Positions 53,287 to 64,000 of a DNA stretch of 64,000 bases are shown here, piece after piece. Position 1 is the first letter of the stretch, and every line of letters starts with the position of its first letter. Under the pieces are notes generated by a model that worked only from the letters and a program-made list of their open reading frames with translations, made no database searches and had not been told where the DNA came from. This DNA is from Pseudomonas baltica. Lineage in GTDB: Bacteria > Pseudomonadota > Gammaproteobacteria > Pseudomonadales > Pseudomonadaceae. The stretch covers positions 4,242,501 through 4,306,500 of the forward strand of contig NZ_CP134771.1 in assembly GCF_031880315.1 (NCBI RefSeq), written 5' to 3'. Position numbers and translations under genes: made by a program.

Positions 53287-53876
53287 TGATCGATAACTAC
53301 GACTCTTTCACTTACAACGTCGTGCAGTACCTGGGAGAGCTGGGCGCCGAGGTCAAGGTGGTCCGCAATGACGAACTGACGCTGGCCGATATCGAAGCCA
53401 TGGCGCCGGAGCGTATCGTCGTGTCGCCGGGCCCGTGCACGCCGACCGAAGCGGGTATCTCGATCCCGGCCATCCTGCATTTCGCCGGCAAGCTGCCGAT
53501 TCTCGGTGTTTGCCTGGGCCACCAGTCCATTGGCCAGGCCTACGGCGGTGATGTGGTGCGCGCGCGTCAGGTGATGCACGGCAAGACCAGCCCGGTGTTC
53601 CACCGTGACCAGGGTGTGTTCGCCGGTCTCAACAATCCGCTCACGGTGACTCGCTACCATTCGTTGGTGGTCAAGCACGAGACATTGCCCGATTGCCTGG
53701 AAGTGACGGCCTGGACCCAGCACGACGACGGTAGCGTCGACGAAATCATGGGCCTGCGCCACAAGACCCTCAATGTCGAAGGTGTGCAATTTCACCCCGA
53801 GTCGATCCTCACCGAGCAGGGTCACGAATTGTTCGCCAATTTTCTCAAGCAGACCGGCGGCGTCCGTCAGGGCTAA
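53277..53876 (+). CDS. trpG: Anthranilate synthase component II (glutamine amidotransferase)
   Basis: 199 residues. Class I amidotransferase with catalytic Cys in [16 protein letters not shown] (about 79) and the HPESI His/Glu pair (about 170-172). Supplies ammonia to TrpE; may also serve aminodeoxychorismate synthase. Start of the trpGDC operon. Confidence 0.98.
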   Translation: MLLMIDNYDSFTYNVVQYLGELGAEVKVVRNDELTLADIEAMAPERIVVSPGPCTPTEAGISIPAILHFAGKLPILGVCLGHQSIGQAYGGDVVRARQVMHGKTSPVFHRDQGVFAGLNNPLTVTRYHSLVVKHETLPDCLEVTAWTQHDDGSVDEIMGLRHKTLNVEGVQFHPESILTEQGHELFANFLKQTGGVRQG

Positions 53877-53885
53877 GGAATCAGC

Positions 53886-54935
53886 ATGGATATCAAAACG
53901 GCCTTGAACCGAGTGGTCAGCAACCTTGACCTGAGCACGGATGAAATGCGCGACGTGATGCGCGAGATCATGACCGGCCAGTGCACCGACGCACAGATCG
54001 GCGCCTTCCTCATGGGCCTGCGCATGAAGAGCGAGAGCATCGATGAAATCGTCGGCGCGGTATCGGCCATGCGCGAGCTGGCCGGCAAGGTCGAGCTCAA
54101 GAGCTTGGCCGGTGTGGTGGACATCGTCGGCACCGGCGGTGATGGCGCCAACATTTTCAACGTGTCCACTGCCTCGGCATTCGTCGTTGCGGCGGCGGGT
54201 TGCACCGTGGCCAAGCATGGCAACCGCGCGGTATCGGGCAAGAGCGGCAGTGCCGATTTGCTGGAAGCGGCCGGGGTATATCTGAATCTGACGCCGGTGC
54301 AAGTGGCGCGCTGCATCGACAGCGTCGGCATCGGCTTCATGTTCGCCCAGGCCCATCACGGTGCGATGAAGCACGCCGCCGGCCCGCGCAAGGAACTCGG
54401 CCTGCGGACCATTTTCAACATGCTTGGCCCGCTGACCAACCCTGCGGGTGTCGAGCACCAGGTGGTCGGTGTGTTCAGCGAGGCCCTGTGTCGGCCGCTG
54501 GCCGAGGTGCTGTTGCGCCTGGGCAGCAAGCACGTGCTGGTGGTGCATTCCAAGGACGGCATGGATGAGTTCAGCCTGGCGGCCGCCACCCATGTCGCGG
54601 AACTCAAGAACGGCGTGGTGACCGAATATACCGTGCAGCCCGAAGACCTGGGCATCAAGAGCCAGAGCCTGTATGGCCTGGTGGTGGACAGCCCGGCGCA
54701 ATCGCTGGAGCTGATCCGGGATGCCCTGGGCAAGCGCAAGACCGAAAACGGGCAAAAGGCCGCCGAGATGATCGTACTCAACGCCGGCGCGGCCTTGTAT
54801 GCTGCCGATCACGCCCGTTCGTTGAAAGAGGGCGTGGCCTTGGCCCATGATGCATTGCACACCGGCCTGGCCCGGGAGAAGCTCGAAGAGCTGGGTGCCT
54901 TTACCGCGGTATTCAAGCAGGAGAATGAAGGATGA
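53886..54935 (+). CDS. trpD: Anthranilate phosphoribosyltransferase
   Basis: 349 residues. PRPP-binding [14 protein letters not shown] (about 80-93), [18 protein letters not shown] (about 107-124), and LGPLTNPAG. Transfers phosphoribose to anthranilate. Nine bases after trpG; overlaps trpC by four bases. Confidence 0.98.
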   Translation: MDIKTALNRVVSNLDLSTDEMRDVMREIMTGQCTDAQIGAFLMGLRMKSESIDEIVGAVSAMRELAGKVELKSLAGVVDIVGTGGDGANIFNVSTASAFVVAAAGCTVAKHGNRAVSGKSGSADLLEAAGVYLNLTPVQVARCIDSVGIGFMFAQAHHGAMKHAAGPRKELGLRTIFNMLGPLTNPAGVEHQVVGVFSEALCRPLAEVLLRLGSKHVLVVHSKDGMDEFSLAAATHVAELKNGVVTEYTVQPEDLGIKSQSLYGLVVDSPAQSLELIRDALGKRKTENGQKAAEMIVLNAGAALYAADHARSLKEGVALAHDALHTGLAREKLEELGAFTAVFKQENEG

Positions 54936-55768
54936 GTGTACCGACGGTTCTGGAAAACATTCTGGCGCGCAAGGCCGAGGAAGTTGCCGAGCGCCTGGCG
55001 CGAGTGAGCTTCGCCGAGGTCGAACGTCTGGCCGCTCAGGCCGATGCCCCTCGGGGCTTCGCCAAGGCGCTGATCGAGCAGGCCAAGCGCAAGCAGCCGG
55101 CGGTCATTGCCGAAATCAAGAAAGCCTCGCCGAGCAAGGGCGTGATCCGCGAGAACTTCGTGCCGGCCGATATCGCGCGCAGCTACCAAAAGGGCGGCGC
55201 CACCTGCCTGTCGGTGCTTACCGATGTCGATTACTTCCAGGGCGCCGATGCCTTTCTGCAGCAAGCCCGCGCAGCCTGCACGTTGCCGGTGATCCGCAAG
55301 GATTTCATGATCGACCCCTATCAGGTCGTCGAGGCGCGGGCATTGGGGGCAGATTGCATATTGCTGATCGTCGCCGCGTTGGATGACGTGAAAATGGCTG
55401 AATTGGCCAGCGTCGCCAAGGGCGTCGGCCTGGATGTGCTGGTCGAGGTGCACGACGGACACGAACTGGATCGGGCCTTGAAAGTCCTCGATACGCCACT
55501 GTTGGGCATCAATAATCGCAACCTGCATACCTTCGAAGTCAGCCTGGAGAACACGCTGGATCTGCTGCCGCGGATTCCCCGTGATCGCTTGGTGGTGACT
55601 GAGAGCGGCATCCTTAACCGTGCGGACGTCGAGTTGATGGAAATCAGCGACGTGTACGCATTTCTGGTGGGGGAGGCATTCATGCGTGCCGAGAGCCCGG
55701 GGCAGGAGTTGCAGCGTTTGTTCTTCCCTGAGCGGGTGATTCAGAACAGCGTCCCGACACTGGACTGA
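54932..55768 (+). CDS. trpC: Indole-3-glycerol phosphate synthase
   Basis: 278 residues, TIM barrel with [17 protein letters not shown] (about 50-66), [29 protein letters not shown] and VTESGI. Closes CdRP to indole-glycerol phosphate. Last gene of trpGDC. Confidence 0.98.
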   Translation: MSVPTVLENILARKAEEVAERLARVSFAEVERLAAQADAPRGFAKALIEQAKRKQPAVIAEIKKASPSKGVIRENFVPADIARSYQKGGATCLSVLTDVDYFQGADAFLQQARAACTLPVIRKDFMIDPYQVVEARALGADCILLIVAALDDVKMAELASVAKGVGLDVLVEVHDGHELDRALKVLDTPLLGINNRNLHTFEVSLENTLDLLPRIPRDRLVVTESGILNRADVELMEISDVYAFLVGEAFMRAESPGQELQRLFFPERVIQNSVPTLD

Positions 55769-55871
55769 CCCTGCAGAGAGGGGGCTTGCCCCCGGAAGAT
55801 GCCCCTGCATCGCGGCGCATCAGTTTTACCGAATCGGGTGCAAGCCCTCTCGCTTCAAGAGTCGATACGGC

Positions 55872-56576
55872 ATGGACACTGTGCAACGCCTCACCACTGC
55901 TGCCGGCCTTCAGGCTGAGCAGGACCTGCTGGCCGCCGTCTGTGCCGGGCGCCAGCCCCATGGGTTACTGTTCTGGCAGCCAACGGATCGCGCCTTGGTC
56001 ATGCCGCGGCGCCTGAATCGTCTTGAACATTTCGATGCCGCCTGTGGCGAGCTGGCTGCCTCCGGCTGGCCAGTACTGCTGCGCGAAACCGGCGGCGAGC
56101 CGGTGCCGCAATCGCCAGCCACGGTCAATGTGGCGCTGGTCTATGCCGCCCCCCGTAGCGAAGGTGATCAGAATCGTCTGGAAATTGCCTATCGGCGTTT
56201 GTGCGATCCACTCAGCGCGGCGCTCGATGCCTATGGCGGTGAATCGTCGCTGGGTGAGATCGAAGGTGCCTTCTGTGATGGCCGCTTCAACGTCAATCTG
56301 GATGGCCGCAAGTGGGTGGGCACGGCGCAACGCTGGCGCCAAGGGCTGAGTGGTACGCGCCCGGTGGTGTTGGTGCATGGCGCCATGCTCATGGATAACG
56401 AGCGTGAATCCATGGTCGGTGCCGTCAATCGTTTCAACCAGCGCTGCGGCGTGCCTCAGGTTTGTCGGGCCGACAGCCATATCGCCTTGCACGAGCGGTT
56501 CGCCGCTGAAGAGCTGTTCGAACGCCTGAGGCAGGTCTATCAGGCGACTCTGGTAGAAATCGCCAATAAAGACTAG
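55872..56576 (+). CDS. Lipoyl/biotin ligase-domain protein
   Basis: 234 residues with the BPL/LplA fold: [21 protein letters not shown] at the N-terminus, [12 protein letters not shown], a GGEPVPQSP loop, and [14 protein letters not shown] with the candidate catalytic Lys (about 139). Such proteins attach or transfer lipoate/octanoate or are scaffolds; the specific substrate is not clear from sequence. Its stop overlaps that of vfr by four bases, convergent. Confidence 0.8.
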   Translation: MDTVQRLTTAAGLQAEQDLLAAVCAGRQPHGLLFWQPTDRALVMPRRLNRLEHFDAACGELAASGWPVLLRETGGEPVPQSPATVNVALVYAAPRSEGDQNRLEIAYRRLCDPLSAALDAYGGESSLGEIEGAFCDGRFNVNLDGRKWVGTAQRWRQGLSGTRPVVLVHGAMLMDNERESMVGAVNRFNQRCGVPQVCRADSHIALHERFAAEELFERLRQVYQATLVEIANKD

Positions 56577-57214
56577 CGGGTGCCGAACACCACCATCGTT
56601 TTGCCTTTGACGCTGACCAGACTCTGCTCTTCGAGGTCTTTAAGCACCCGCCCGACCATTTCCCGCGAGCAACCGACGATCCGGCCGATTTCCTGGCGAG
56701 TGATTTTTATCTGCATGCCGTCGGGGTGGGTCATGGCATCGGGTTGCTTGCATAACTCCAGCAGGCAGCGGGCGACGCGACCGGTCACATCGAAAAACGC
56801 CAGATCACCCACCTTGCGGGTGGTATTGCGCAATCGTTGCGCCATCTGGCTGCCCAGCGCGTAGAGGTAGTCGGGATTCTGCTGCGCGAGTTCGCGGAAT
56901 TTCTCGTAGCTCAGCTCTGCGACCTCGCACTCGGTCTTGGCCCGCACCCAGGCGCTGCGTTCGCGCTCGGCTTCCGCCGGCTCGAACAATCCCAGTTCGC
57001 CGAAGAAATCCCCAGGATTGAGGTAGGCGATGATCATCTCACGACCGTCATCGTCCTCGATCAAAATGGTCACCGAGCCCTTGACGATAAACGAGAGCGT
57101 TTGCGACTGCTCACCCGCGCAAATGATGTTGCTCTTGGCGGCAAAACGCCGGCGATGGCAGTGAGTCAGCAGATTCTCGATATTCTGGATCTTTACCGCG
57201 CAAGCGACTGCCAT
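56573..57214 (-). CDS. vfr: cAMP receptor protein Vfr/Crp
   Basis: 213 residues. N-terminal cyclic-nucleotide-binding beta roll with the phosphate-binding cassette [23 protein letters not shown] (about 69-91) carrying Glu and Arg ligands; C-terminal crp helix-turn-helix [21 protein letters not shown]. Controls virulence, motility and secretion regulons in P. aeruginosa. Divergent from the osmC-like gene across ~215 bp. Confidence 0.96.
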   Translation of the reverse strand: MAVACAVKIQNIENLLTHCHRRRFAAKSNIICAGEQSQTLSFIVKGSVTILIEDDDGREMIIAYLNPGDFFGELGLFEPAEAERERSAWVRAKTECEVAELSYEKFRELAQQNPDYLYALGSQMAQRLRNTTRKVGDLAFFDVTGRVARCLLELCKQPDAMTHPDGMQIKITRQEIGRIVGCSREMVGRVLKDLEEQSLVSVKGKTMVVFGTR

Positions 57215-57429
57215 AGGGATATTCCGGATTCGAAAAGGGACGCGCCGAATGAGTAGGTACTAAGGTGCCATCAATTTGGCGTCAGCTTATCAGACATGAA
57301 TATTTGTATCCTTATATTTACTGCTTCGATATGAATCCTGTTCCGGCGCCGAACTAATCAACACAGACAGTGAAAATCAGGCGCTGTGCTAAGCTGGCTG
57401 CCATTTTTTTCAACAGTGGAGTCCGGGTG

Positions 57430-57855
57430 ATGAAAGCACGTATCCAGTGGGCCGGTGAAGCCATGTTTCTGGGCGAGTCGGGAAGCGGTCATGTCGTAAT
57501 AATGGACGGCCCGCCAGAAAGCGGTGGTCGCAACCTGGGTGTGCGGCCCATGGAGATGCTGCTGATCGGCTTGGGTGGCTGCAGCAACTTTGATGTGGTC
57601 AGTATCCTGAAAAAATCTCGTCAGCCGATCGAAAGCTGTGAAGTGTTTCTGGATGCCGAGCGCGCACCGGTCGATCCCAAGGTATTCACCAGGATCACCA
57701 TGCACTTCGTGGTCAAGGGGCGCGGGTTGAAGGAAGCTCAGGTCAAGCGGGCGGTGGAGTTGTCGGCCGAGAAGTATTGCTCGGCGTCGATCATGCTCGG
57801 TGCAGCGGGGGTGGAGATTACTCACGACTATGAGATCGTCGAGTTGGGTGAGTAA
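57430..57855 (+). CDS. OsmC/Ohr family protein
   Basis: 141 residues from ATG 57430; the frame is open further up but the family starts at MKARIQWAG. Redox Cys pair in GGCSNFDVVSIL and KYCSASIML, as used by OsmC/Ohr peroxidases on organic hydroperoxides. Directly upstream of the coq7 region, transcribed alone. Confidence 0.88.
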   Translation: MKARIQWAGEAMFLGESGSGHVVIMDGPPESGGRNLGVRPMEMLLIGLGGCSNFDVVSILKKSRQPIESCEVFLDAERAPVDPKVFTRITMHFVVKGRGLKEAQVKRAVELSAEKYCSASIMLGAAGVEITHDYEIVELGE

Positions 57856-57890
57856 GGGCGTCTATCCCCTTGTTGATGGTGATCTTACTG

Positions 57891-57959
57891 GCCTCTTCGC
57901 GGGCAAGCCTTGCTCCTACAGGTGTATGAACTGCAGGAGCACGGCTTGCCGCGAAGAGG
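57891..57959. repeat. REP pair between osmC-like gene and coq7
   Basis: CCTCTTCGCGGGCAAGCCTTGCTCCTACAG and inverted CTGCAGGAGCACGGCTTGCCGCGAAGAGG between convergent genes; likely two-way stop. Confidence 0.88.
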
Positions 57960-57979
57960 TCGGTATTCCTGGCGCAAAA

Positions 57980-58627
57980 TCAGACTCGGTAGGTCGTCTT
58001 GGTCATCACCTTGGCCAACAAACTCATGCCCAGCTTGACCGGCCCCGGGAAGCGCAATCCCCCTGCGCCCAGCGCCGACTCGGCATGTTCGGCCTCATCG
58101 ATGCGCATCTGCTCGAGAATCGCGCGGGATTTCTGATCGACTTCGGGCAGCTCCTGTAGATGCTCGTCCAGGTGCTTGCACACCTGATGCTCGGTGGCGG
58201 CGACGAATCCCAGGCTGACCTTGTCGCTGATCAAGCCTGCGGCGGCGCCCATACCGAACGACATCCCGTAGAACAGCGGATTCAGTACGCTTGGGCGACT
58301 ACCTAGCTGGCGAATACGTTGTTCGCACCAGGCCAAATGGTCGACTTCTTCCTCGGCCGAGTGCTCCATGGCCTTGCGCACTGCTGGCAGCTTGGCGGTA
58401 AGCGCCTGGCCCTGATACAGGCCTTGGGCGCAGACTTCGCCGGTGTGGTTGATGCGCATCAGGCCGGCGATATGCCGGGACTCGGTCTCGTCCAGCGCAG
58501 CGTCGGGCTTGACGATGGCAGGCGACGGGCGCGACGGCTGGCCGCTGAAGGGCAATAGGGTGCGCATGGCAGTGTCGGCCTGCAGCAACAGACGGTCGAT
58601 GGGCGAGTATTGACGTTCGGTAGCCAT
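57980..58627 (-). CDS. coq7: 3-demethoxyubiquinol 3-hydroxylase Coq7
   Basis: 215 residues. Di-iron carboxylate helices: [17 protein letters not shown] (E-x-x motif), [13 protein letters not shown], and [21 protein letters not shown]. Hydroxylates demethoxyubiquinol in ubiquinone synthesis. Size agrees with Pseudomonas Coq7. Minus strand with the HIT gene upstream. Confidence 0.97.
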   Translation of the reverse strand: MATERQYSPIDRLLLQADTAMRTLLPFSGQPSRPSPAIVKPDAALDETESRHIAGLMRINHTGEVCAQGLYQGQALTAKLPAVRKAMEHSAEEEVDHLAWCEQRIRQLGSRPSVLNPLFYGMSFGMGAAAGLISDKVSLGFVAATEHQVCKHLDEHLQELPEVDQKSRAILEQMRIDEAEHAESALGAGGLRFPGPVKLGMSLLAKVMTKTTYRV

Positions 58628-58659
58628 GGGCTCCTCCGAGTGAAACGGGCAGAAACGTT

Positions 58660-58696
58660 AGCAGATCCGCGGGCAGAGCCCGCTCCCACAAAGGGG
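58660..58696. repeat. Single REP element
   Basis: GATCCGCGGGCAGAGCCCGCTCCCACAAAGGG lies between coq7 and the HIT gene. Confidence 0.7.
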
Positions 58697-58698
58697 GC

Positions 58699-59037
58699 TC
58701 AGCCCGGTGGCCAGTTCATCTGGCGCTGACCGAGCACGTGCATATGAATGTGATAGACGGTCTGGCCGCCGAGTTCATTGCAGTTCATCACCACGCGAAA
58801 GCCTTCCTCGCAACCCAGCTCGAGTGCCAGGCGCTGGGCAGTCAGCAGGATGTGCCCGGCCAGGCCTTTGTCGTCTTCGGTCAGGTCGTTGAGCGTGCGG
58901 ATGGCCTTTTTCGGAATGACCAGGAAATGCACGGGGGCTTGCGGCGCGATGTCGTGGAAGGCCAGGACCTGATCGTCCTCGTAGATGATCTTGGCCGGGA
59001 TCTCCCGGTTGATGATCTTGGTGAACAGAGTTTCCAC
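58699..59037 (-). CDS. HIT-family nucleotide hydrolase
   Basis: 112 residues from GTG 59037 (GGAGAAAC site upstream); the family N-terminus METLFTKIINREIPAKII begins there. Histidine triad HIHMHVLG at the C-terminus (about 99-106), catalytic middle His. Hydrolyses nucleoside phosphoramidates or AMP conjugates (HinT type). Confidence 0.94.
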   Translation of the reverse strand: METLFTKIINREIPAKIIYEDDQVLAFHDIAPQAPVHFLVIPKKAIRTLNDLTEDDKGLAGHILLTAQRLALELGCEEGFRVVMNCNELGGQTVYHIHMHVLGQRQMNWPPG

Positions 59038-59107
59038 AGCGGTTTCTCCAGACTGAAAGTTCGGCCCGATCCTGTCGGGCGGGCATCTGTGCAATTACTG
59101 CAGTGTA

Positions 59108-59881
59108 TCAGCGTGGGCAGTAGGCGGTATTGATGTAGCCACTGATCTTGCGGACCAACCAGCGAGAACCCAAGCGCACAGCGCGTACCAGCCAGCGGTT
59201 GCGCCGGCCCGGTATGATGATCGCGCGGTTGCGGTCCAGCGCGCGGACGGTGTACAGCGCGACTTCTTCAGGGCTCAGAACTCGGCTCGAGCCTGTCAGG
59301 CGTGGAATATTGCGCAACGGCGAACGTACCGGGCCGGGGCATAGCACCGAGACCTTGACGCCACTGCGTTTGAGCTCTTCGCGCAGCGCTTCGGATAAAT
59401 GCATGACGTAGGCCTTGCTGGCACTGTAACTGGCCATCCACGGGCCGGGCTGGAATGCGGCCAGGGAAGCGACGTTGAGGATCTGCCCGCCGCCTTGCAC
59501 CGCCATGGCGTTGCCCAGCACGTGGCAGAGGCGGGTAAGGGCCAGCACGTTGAGCTCGATAAGGTCTTGCTCGACGCCCCAGTCCTGGGCCAGGAAGGAA
59601 CCGTAAGAGCGAATGCCGGCGCAGTTGATCAGCAGATCGATACGTCGGTCGCTTTCTTCAAGTTCCAGCAAGAAGCCGGACAAACGTAACGGCTCGCCCA
59701 GGTCACAGGCGCGAAACAGCACTTCGACGCCAAAGCGCTGAGTGAGCTCCAGCGCGATGGCCTCCAGCGGTTCGCGCTGGCGAGCCACCAGAAGCAAATG
59801 ACGACCGCGACGCGCCAGGGCTTCGGCCAATGCCAGGCCCAGGCCGCTGGAGGCGCCGGTGATCAGGGTGTAACGGGTCAT
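59108..59881 (-). CDS. SDR-family oxidoreductase
   Basis: 257 residues. Rossmann TGASSGLGLALAEALARR (7-24) for cofactor binding and catalytic Ser/Tyr/Lys with YSASKAYVMHL (about 152-162). NAG motif is replaced by NCAG. Substrate unknown. A basic, hydrophobic C-terminal tail follows (RWLVRAVRLGSRWLVRKISG). Confidence 0.92.
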   Translation of the reverse strand: MTRYTLITGASSGLGLALAEALARRGRHLLLVARQREPLEAIALELTQRFGVEVLFRACDLGEPLRLSGFLLELEESDRRIDLLINCAGIRSYGSFLAQDWGVEQDLIELNVLALTRLCHVLGNAMAVQGGGQILNVASLAAFQPGPWMASYSASKAYVMHLSEALREELKRSGVKVSVLCPGPVRSPLRNIPRLTGSSRVLSPEEVALYTVRALDRNRAIIIPGRRNRWLVRAVRLGSRWLVRKISGYINTAYCPR

Positions 59882-59972
59882 GCGGTTCTCCGTGCGGCAC
59901 TGTGCGATCGGGAATGGAGCGCACAGGTGTATCGATGCTGCAGTTTACCGCGTAGGACCGTCAGTGCCGATA

Positions 59973-60779
59973 TCAAGAAGAGGGCTGGTGGGCGGTCGCC
60001 CCGATTGTGCCTATGTACCATGCGACCACAGCGATCGCGACAATGACCAAAATGCAGCCGATGCCAACGAAGAGTTTGGCCAGCAGGGTGGGCGGGCGGG
60101 GTTGGGGGCCGAACCTGTTATTGCCCGGGGTCCCTGGTTTGAACAGCATGACCAGCCCGAATATGGGGCCCGCATAGGGCACCGCAGACAGCAGGATCAA
60201 CCAGCCTGACCAGTTGATATCGTGCAGGCGCCTTACTCCTATCACGACGGACGCGGCTAGATAGCACAGGGACATGATCAGCAATGACACGCTTGGCCCG
60301 ACAAGATACTCGACCATCGGAGCGACCGCTTTTACGACCAGGCCGCCGACGATCAGAATCAATAGCGACCATGCCGCGTAATTGATCCTGCCAAGTCGCC
60401 CCTCCAGCGAGAGGGCTTTTCGTGGGCCTGTAACGATTGGGTCGTAGACTTCCTCACCCGACCTTGGCGCAGCCCACGGCGAATACTCGATATCGTCATA
60501 GGTCGCGCCACCCGCAAGCGTTTCCGATCCGGCAGGATCGAACGGCGTGTCGTCTTCCAGGTGAGTCCGAATACCGGCCTTCTCCAGCATCGGCACGAAC
60601 TTGTGCGTGTCTTCGAGCAGCAGATGGCGCTTGAGCGCCAACTTGCGGCCTTCGAACAATCGCTCGACGGCATGCTCGCTGGCCTCGAACAGCGTCGCCA
60701 GGTTGCGCACCGCGGTGGGCTTGTCGATACCAGGCAACAGTTGCCCGTCAAAGGTGATCTTGTACTGCGGTACGGCCAT
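59973..60779 (-). CDS. DUF805-family membrane protein with N-terminal YKITFDG domain
   Basis: 268 residues. N-terminal ~60 residues (VPQYKITFDGQLLPG...) are a small soluble domain; a linker follows; then DUF805: GRLGRINYAAWSLLIL, VRRLHDINWSGWLILL, with four hydrophobic segments (about 135-262). Inner-membrane protein of unknown role. 28 bases after hemJ, same strand. Confidence 0.88.
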   Translation of the reverse strand: MAVPQYKITFDGQLLPGIDKPTAVRNLATLFEASEHAVERLFEGRKLALKRHLLLEDTHKFVPMLEKAGIRTHLEDDTPFDPAGSETLAGGATYDDIEYSPWAAPRSGEEVYDPIVTGPRKALSLEGRLGRINYAAWSLLILIVGGLVVKAVAPMVEYLVGPSVSLLIMSLCYLAASVVIGVRRLHDINWSGWLILLSAVPYAGPIFGLVMLFKPGTPGNNRFGPQPRPPTLLAKLFVGIGCILVIVAIAVVAWYIGTIGATAHQPSS

Positions 60780-60807
60780 TACGACGTCCTTGTTAAGGAG
60801 AGGGCAA

Positions 60808-61233
60808 TCAGAAGGGTTTGACGACGACCAGGATGACGATCAACAGCAGGAACACCACCGGCACCTCGTTGAACCAGCGATAGAACGTGTGGCTACGGGT
60901 GTTCTCGCCCCGGGCGAAGCGCTTGAGCTGGGCGCCGCACATATGGTGGTAGCCGATCAGCAGGAAGACCAGCAGCAGCTTGGCGTGCAGCCAGCCCTGA
61001 TGCAGCCAGCCAGGGTTGAGGTAGATGAGCCAGATGCCGAACACGAGGCTGGCGATCATCGAGGGGCCCATGATGCCACGGTAGAGCTTGCGTTCCATGA
61101 TGATGAAGCGCTCGCGGCTGACGGTGTCTTCGCTTTGCGCGTGGTAGACGAACAGGCGGGGCAGGTAGAACAGCGCGGCAAACCAGCAGACGATGCTGAC
61201 GATGTGCAGGGCTTTGATCCATAAATAGAGCAT
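60808..61233 (-). CDS. hemJ: Protoporphyrinogen IX oxidase HemJ
   Basis: 141 residues with four TMs; family residues His10 in IKALHIVS, LPRLFVYH, and a Lys at HAKLLLVFLLIGYHHM. Heme-b-dependent enzyme oxidising protoporphyrinogen to protoporphyrin. Divergent from argC. Confidence 0.95.
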   Translation of the reverse strand: MLYLWIKALHIVSIVCWFAALFYLPRLFVYHAQSEDTVSRERFIIMERKLYRGIMGPSMIASLVFGIWLIYLNPGWLHQGWLHAKLLLVFLLIGYHHMCGAQLKRFARGENTRSHTFYRWFNEVPVVFLLLIVILVVVKPF

Positions 61234-61372
61234 TTCTAATAATTTCCAGGTTCACGGTGATCCGATAGTAGTAGCAAGCGGGGTATTCCGTCATCAGCAC
61301 GGTTGTTACTGAAAGCGTTGCCTTCTATTATCGGGGGCTTTCCAGTCTGTTCGTTAAGTGAGGGGCGGTTTT

Positions 61373-62407
61373 ATGGTCAAGGTCGGTATCGTCGGCGGCA
61401 CGGGTTACACCGGTGTCGAACTGCTGCGTCTGCTGGCGCAGCATCCCCAGGCTGAAGTGGTCGTGATCACCTCGCGATCGGAAGCCGGCCTGCCCGTTGC
61501 CGACCTTTACCCCAATCTGCGCGGCCACTATGACGGCCTGGCCTTCAGCGTGCCTGACGTGCAGACGCTCGGTGCCTGCGACGTCGTGTTCTTCGCTACG
61601 CCCCATGGCGTCGCCCACTCGCTGGCCGGTGAATTGCTCGATGCCGGTACCAAGGTGATCGACCTGTCGGCGGACTTCCGCCTGCAGGACGCCGACGAAT
61701 GGGCCAAGTGGTACGGCCAACCCCATGGCGCGCCGCAATTGCTCAAGGAGGCGGTCTACGGCTTGCCGGAAGTCAATCGTGAAGCCATCAGCCAGGCGCG
61801 CTTGATCGCAGTTCCGGGTTGCTATCCGACGGCGACCCAGTTGGGTTTCCTGCCGCTGCTAGAAGCCGGCCTCGCCGATAACAGTCGCCTGATTGCCGAC
61901 TGCAAGTCGGGTGTCAGCGGTGCTGGCCGTGGTGCGGCGGTGGGCTCGTTGTTCTGCGAAGCGGGCGAGAGCATGAAGGCCTACGCCGTCAAAGGCCATC
62001 GCCATCTGCCCGAGATCACTCAAGGCCTGCGTCGCGCGGCGGGTGGCGACGTCAACCTGACATTCGTCCCGCACCTGACGCCGATGATCCGTGGCATTCA
62101 CTCGACCTTGTACGCCACGGTCACCGATCGCTCGGTGGATTTGCAGAAGCTGTTCGAAAAGCGCTATGCCGATGAGCCTTTCGTCGATGTCATGCCGGCC
62201 GGCAGCCATCCGGAAACCCGCAGCGTACGCGGTGCCAATGTCTGCCGTATTGCCGTGCACCGCCCTCAGGGTGGCGACCTGGTAGTGGTGCTTTCGGTCA
62301 TCGACAACCTCACCAAGGGCGCTTCCGGTCAGGCCGTGCAATGCCTGAACATCCTGTTCGGCCTGGATGAGCGCCTGGGTCTTGCCCATGCGGGCATGCT
62401 GCCGTAA
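61373..62407 (+). CDS. argC: N-acetyl-gamma-glutamyl-phosphate reductase
   Basis: 344 residues from ATG 61373, after GAGGGG; the longer frame from GTG 61358 adds five residues. NADP-binding [17 protein letters not shown] (about 4-20), catalytic Cys in [12 protein letters not shown] (about 150), substrate residues in RHLPEITQ. Third step of arginine synthesis. The gene closest to erpA, same strand. Confidence 0.98.
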   Translation: MVKVGIVGGTGYTGVELLRLLAQHPQAEVVVITSRSEAGLPVADLYPNLRGHYDGLAFSVPDVQTLGACDVVFFATPHGVAHSLAGELLDAGTKVIDLSADFRLQDADEWAKWYGQPHGAPQLLKEAVYGLPEVNREAISQARLIAVPGCYPTATQLGFLPLLEAGLADNSRLIADCKSGVSGAGRGAAVGSLFCEAGESMKAYAVKGHRHLPEITQGLRRAAGGDVNLTFVPHLTPMIRGIHSTLYATVTDRSVDLQKLFEKRYADEPFVDVMPAGSHPETRSVRGANVCRIAVHRPQGGDLVVVLSVIDNLTKGASGQAVQCLNILFGLDERLGLAHAGMLP

Positions 62408-62556
62408 TACAAGTTAATGAGGGTGCTTGCCTCTCGATTGCGGTGTTCATGGCCTCTCATCACGCAGCTCAGCACAATTGTTGACCAATTTTGTCGGAGA
62501 AGCGGATAATGGTGTCATTACGCATTATGACGGCCTAGCGCCGGGAGAGAGTCAGC

Positions 62557-62907
62557 ATGAGCGTCGAAACCTTTACCCCAACGGCTTTGCAGTTCACCTA
62601 CGGTGCTGCGAACAAGGTCAAGAACCTGGTCGACGAAGAGGGTAACGACCGCCTGAAGTTGCGCGTGTTCGTGACCGGCGGCGGCTGTTCGGGCTTTCAA
62701 TATGGCTTCACCTTCGATGAAGATGTGGCCGATGACGACACCATCGTCGAGCGCGAAGGCGTGAGTCTGGTGGTCGATCCGATGAGCTTTCAGTATCTTG
62801 CGGGGGCCGAAGTGGACTACCAGGAAGGTCTTGAGGGCTCGCGTTTCGTCATCAACAACCCGAATGCGTCCACCACCTGCGGTTGCGGTCAGTCGTTCTC
62901 GATCTGA
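62557..62907 (+). CDS. erpA: A-type Fe-S carrier ErpA
   Basis: 116 residues. Three conserved Cys: [10 protein letters not shown] (about C44) and [11 protein letters not shown] (C108 and C110). Carries Fe-S clusters to apo-proteins, including IspG/IspH. Followed by a two-way terminator. Confidence 0.97.
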   Translation: MSVETFTPTALQFTYGAANKVKNLVDEEGNDRLKLRVFVTGGGCSGFQYGFTFDEDVADDDTIVEREGVSLVVDPMSFQYLAGAEVDYQEGLEGSRFVINNPNASTTCGCGQSFSI

Positions 62908-62923
62908 TTTCACCCGAGACAAT

Positions 62924-62955
62924 GCAAAACGCCGCGCAGATGCGCGGCGTTTTGC
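62924..62955. terminator. Bidirectional terminator between erpA and anmK
   Basis: Perfect stem GCAAAACGCCGCGCA / TGCGCGGCGTTTTGC with a two-base loop region, U-rich on both strands, between convergent genes. Confidence 0.92.
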
Positions 62956-62980
62956 TGTCTGGCGTTTATCAGGATGGCTT

Positions 62981-64000
<1,020 letters not shown>

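Overview
The window is a piece of a Pseudomonas chromosome. The gene order rpoD-dnaG-rpsU-tsaD-plsY-folB-folK-cca-spoVR/yeaH/prkA-glpE-apaH-apaG-rsmA-pdxA-surA-lptD-amgK-murU-agtSR-agtABCD-rpe-gph-trpE-(estA)-trpGDC-vfr-coq7-argC-erpA-anmK is the conserved Pseudomonas backbone. An autotransporter esterase gene between trpE and trpG and many REP palindromes point to the fluorescens/putida/syringae side of the genus rather than P. aeruginosa. Species cannot be fixed from this window.

Bases 1 to about 11,430 are accessory DNA, clearly AT-richer than the rest and full of unrelated genes. From left to right it holds: a RecF/OLD-like AAA ATPase gene running off the left edge; its upstream partner, a DUF6602-like gene split by a complete IS5-family element (1901-3092, CTAA target duplication) and probably also frameshifted; a 1342-residue NACHT-type STAND NTPase with a C-terminal PD-(D/E)XK-like motif; an orphan gene; a two-gene unit of a two-TM membrane protein and a RelE-like small protein; and a possible ART/DarT-like protein preceded by an attC-like hairpin. 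The content is that of a defence/conflict island, although no integrase gene is visible in the window.

The right border of this DNA lies in a tRNA gene. The resident tRNA(CAU) next to the GGDEF/EAL gene has its promoter and first 57 nt but no 3' end. Just downstream, in the same apparent transcript, lies a complete different tRNA(CAU) whose anticodon loop is split by a group I intron of about 247 nt, followed by a terminator. The incoming DNA seems to have replaced the resident tRNA with an intron-containing one.

From 11.5 kb to the right edge is core genome: c-di-GMP signalling; the macromolecular synthesis genes rpoD, dnaG, rpsU; tRNA modification and maturation (tsaD, cca); folate (folB, folK); the spoVR/yeaH/prkA stress cluster; the lptD-surA-pdxA-rsmA-apaG-apaH-glpE run (outer-membrane biogenesis, vitamin B6, rRNA methylation, Ap4A hydrolysis); peptidoglycan recycling (amgK, murU); the AgtSR two-component system with the AgtABCD transporter; tryptophan synthesis in two blocks (trpE and trpGDC) separated by estA; vfr; ubiquinone (coq7); haem (hemJ); arginine (argC); Fe-S assembly (erpA); and anhydromuramic acid kinase (anmK, cut by the right edge). 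A tryptophan-rich leader-like peptide sits in frame at the 3' end of gph, before trpE.
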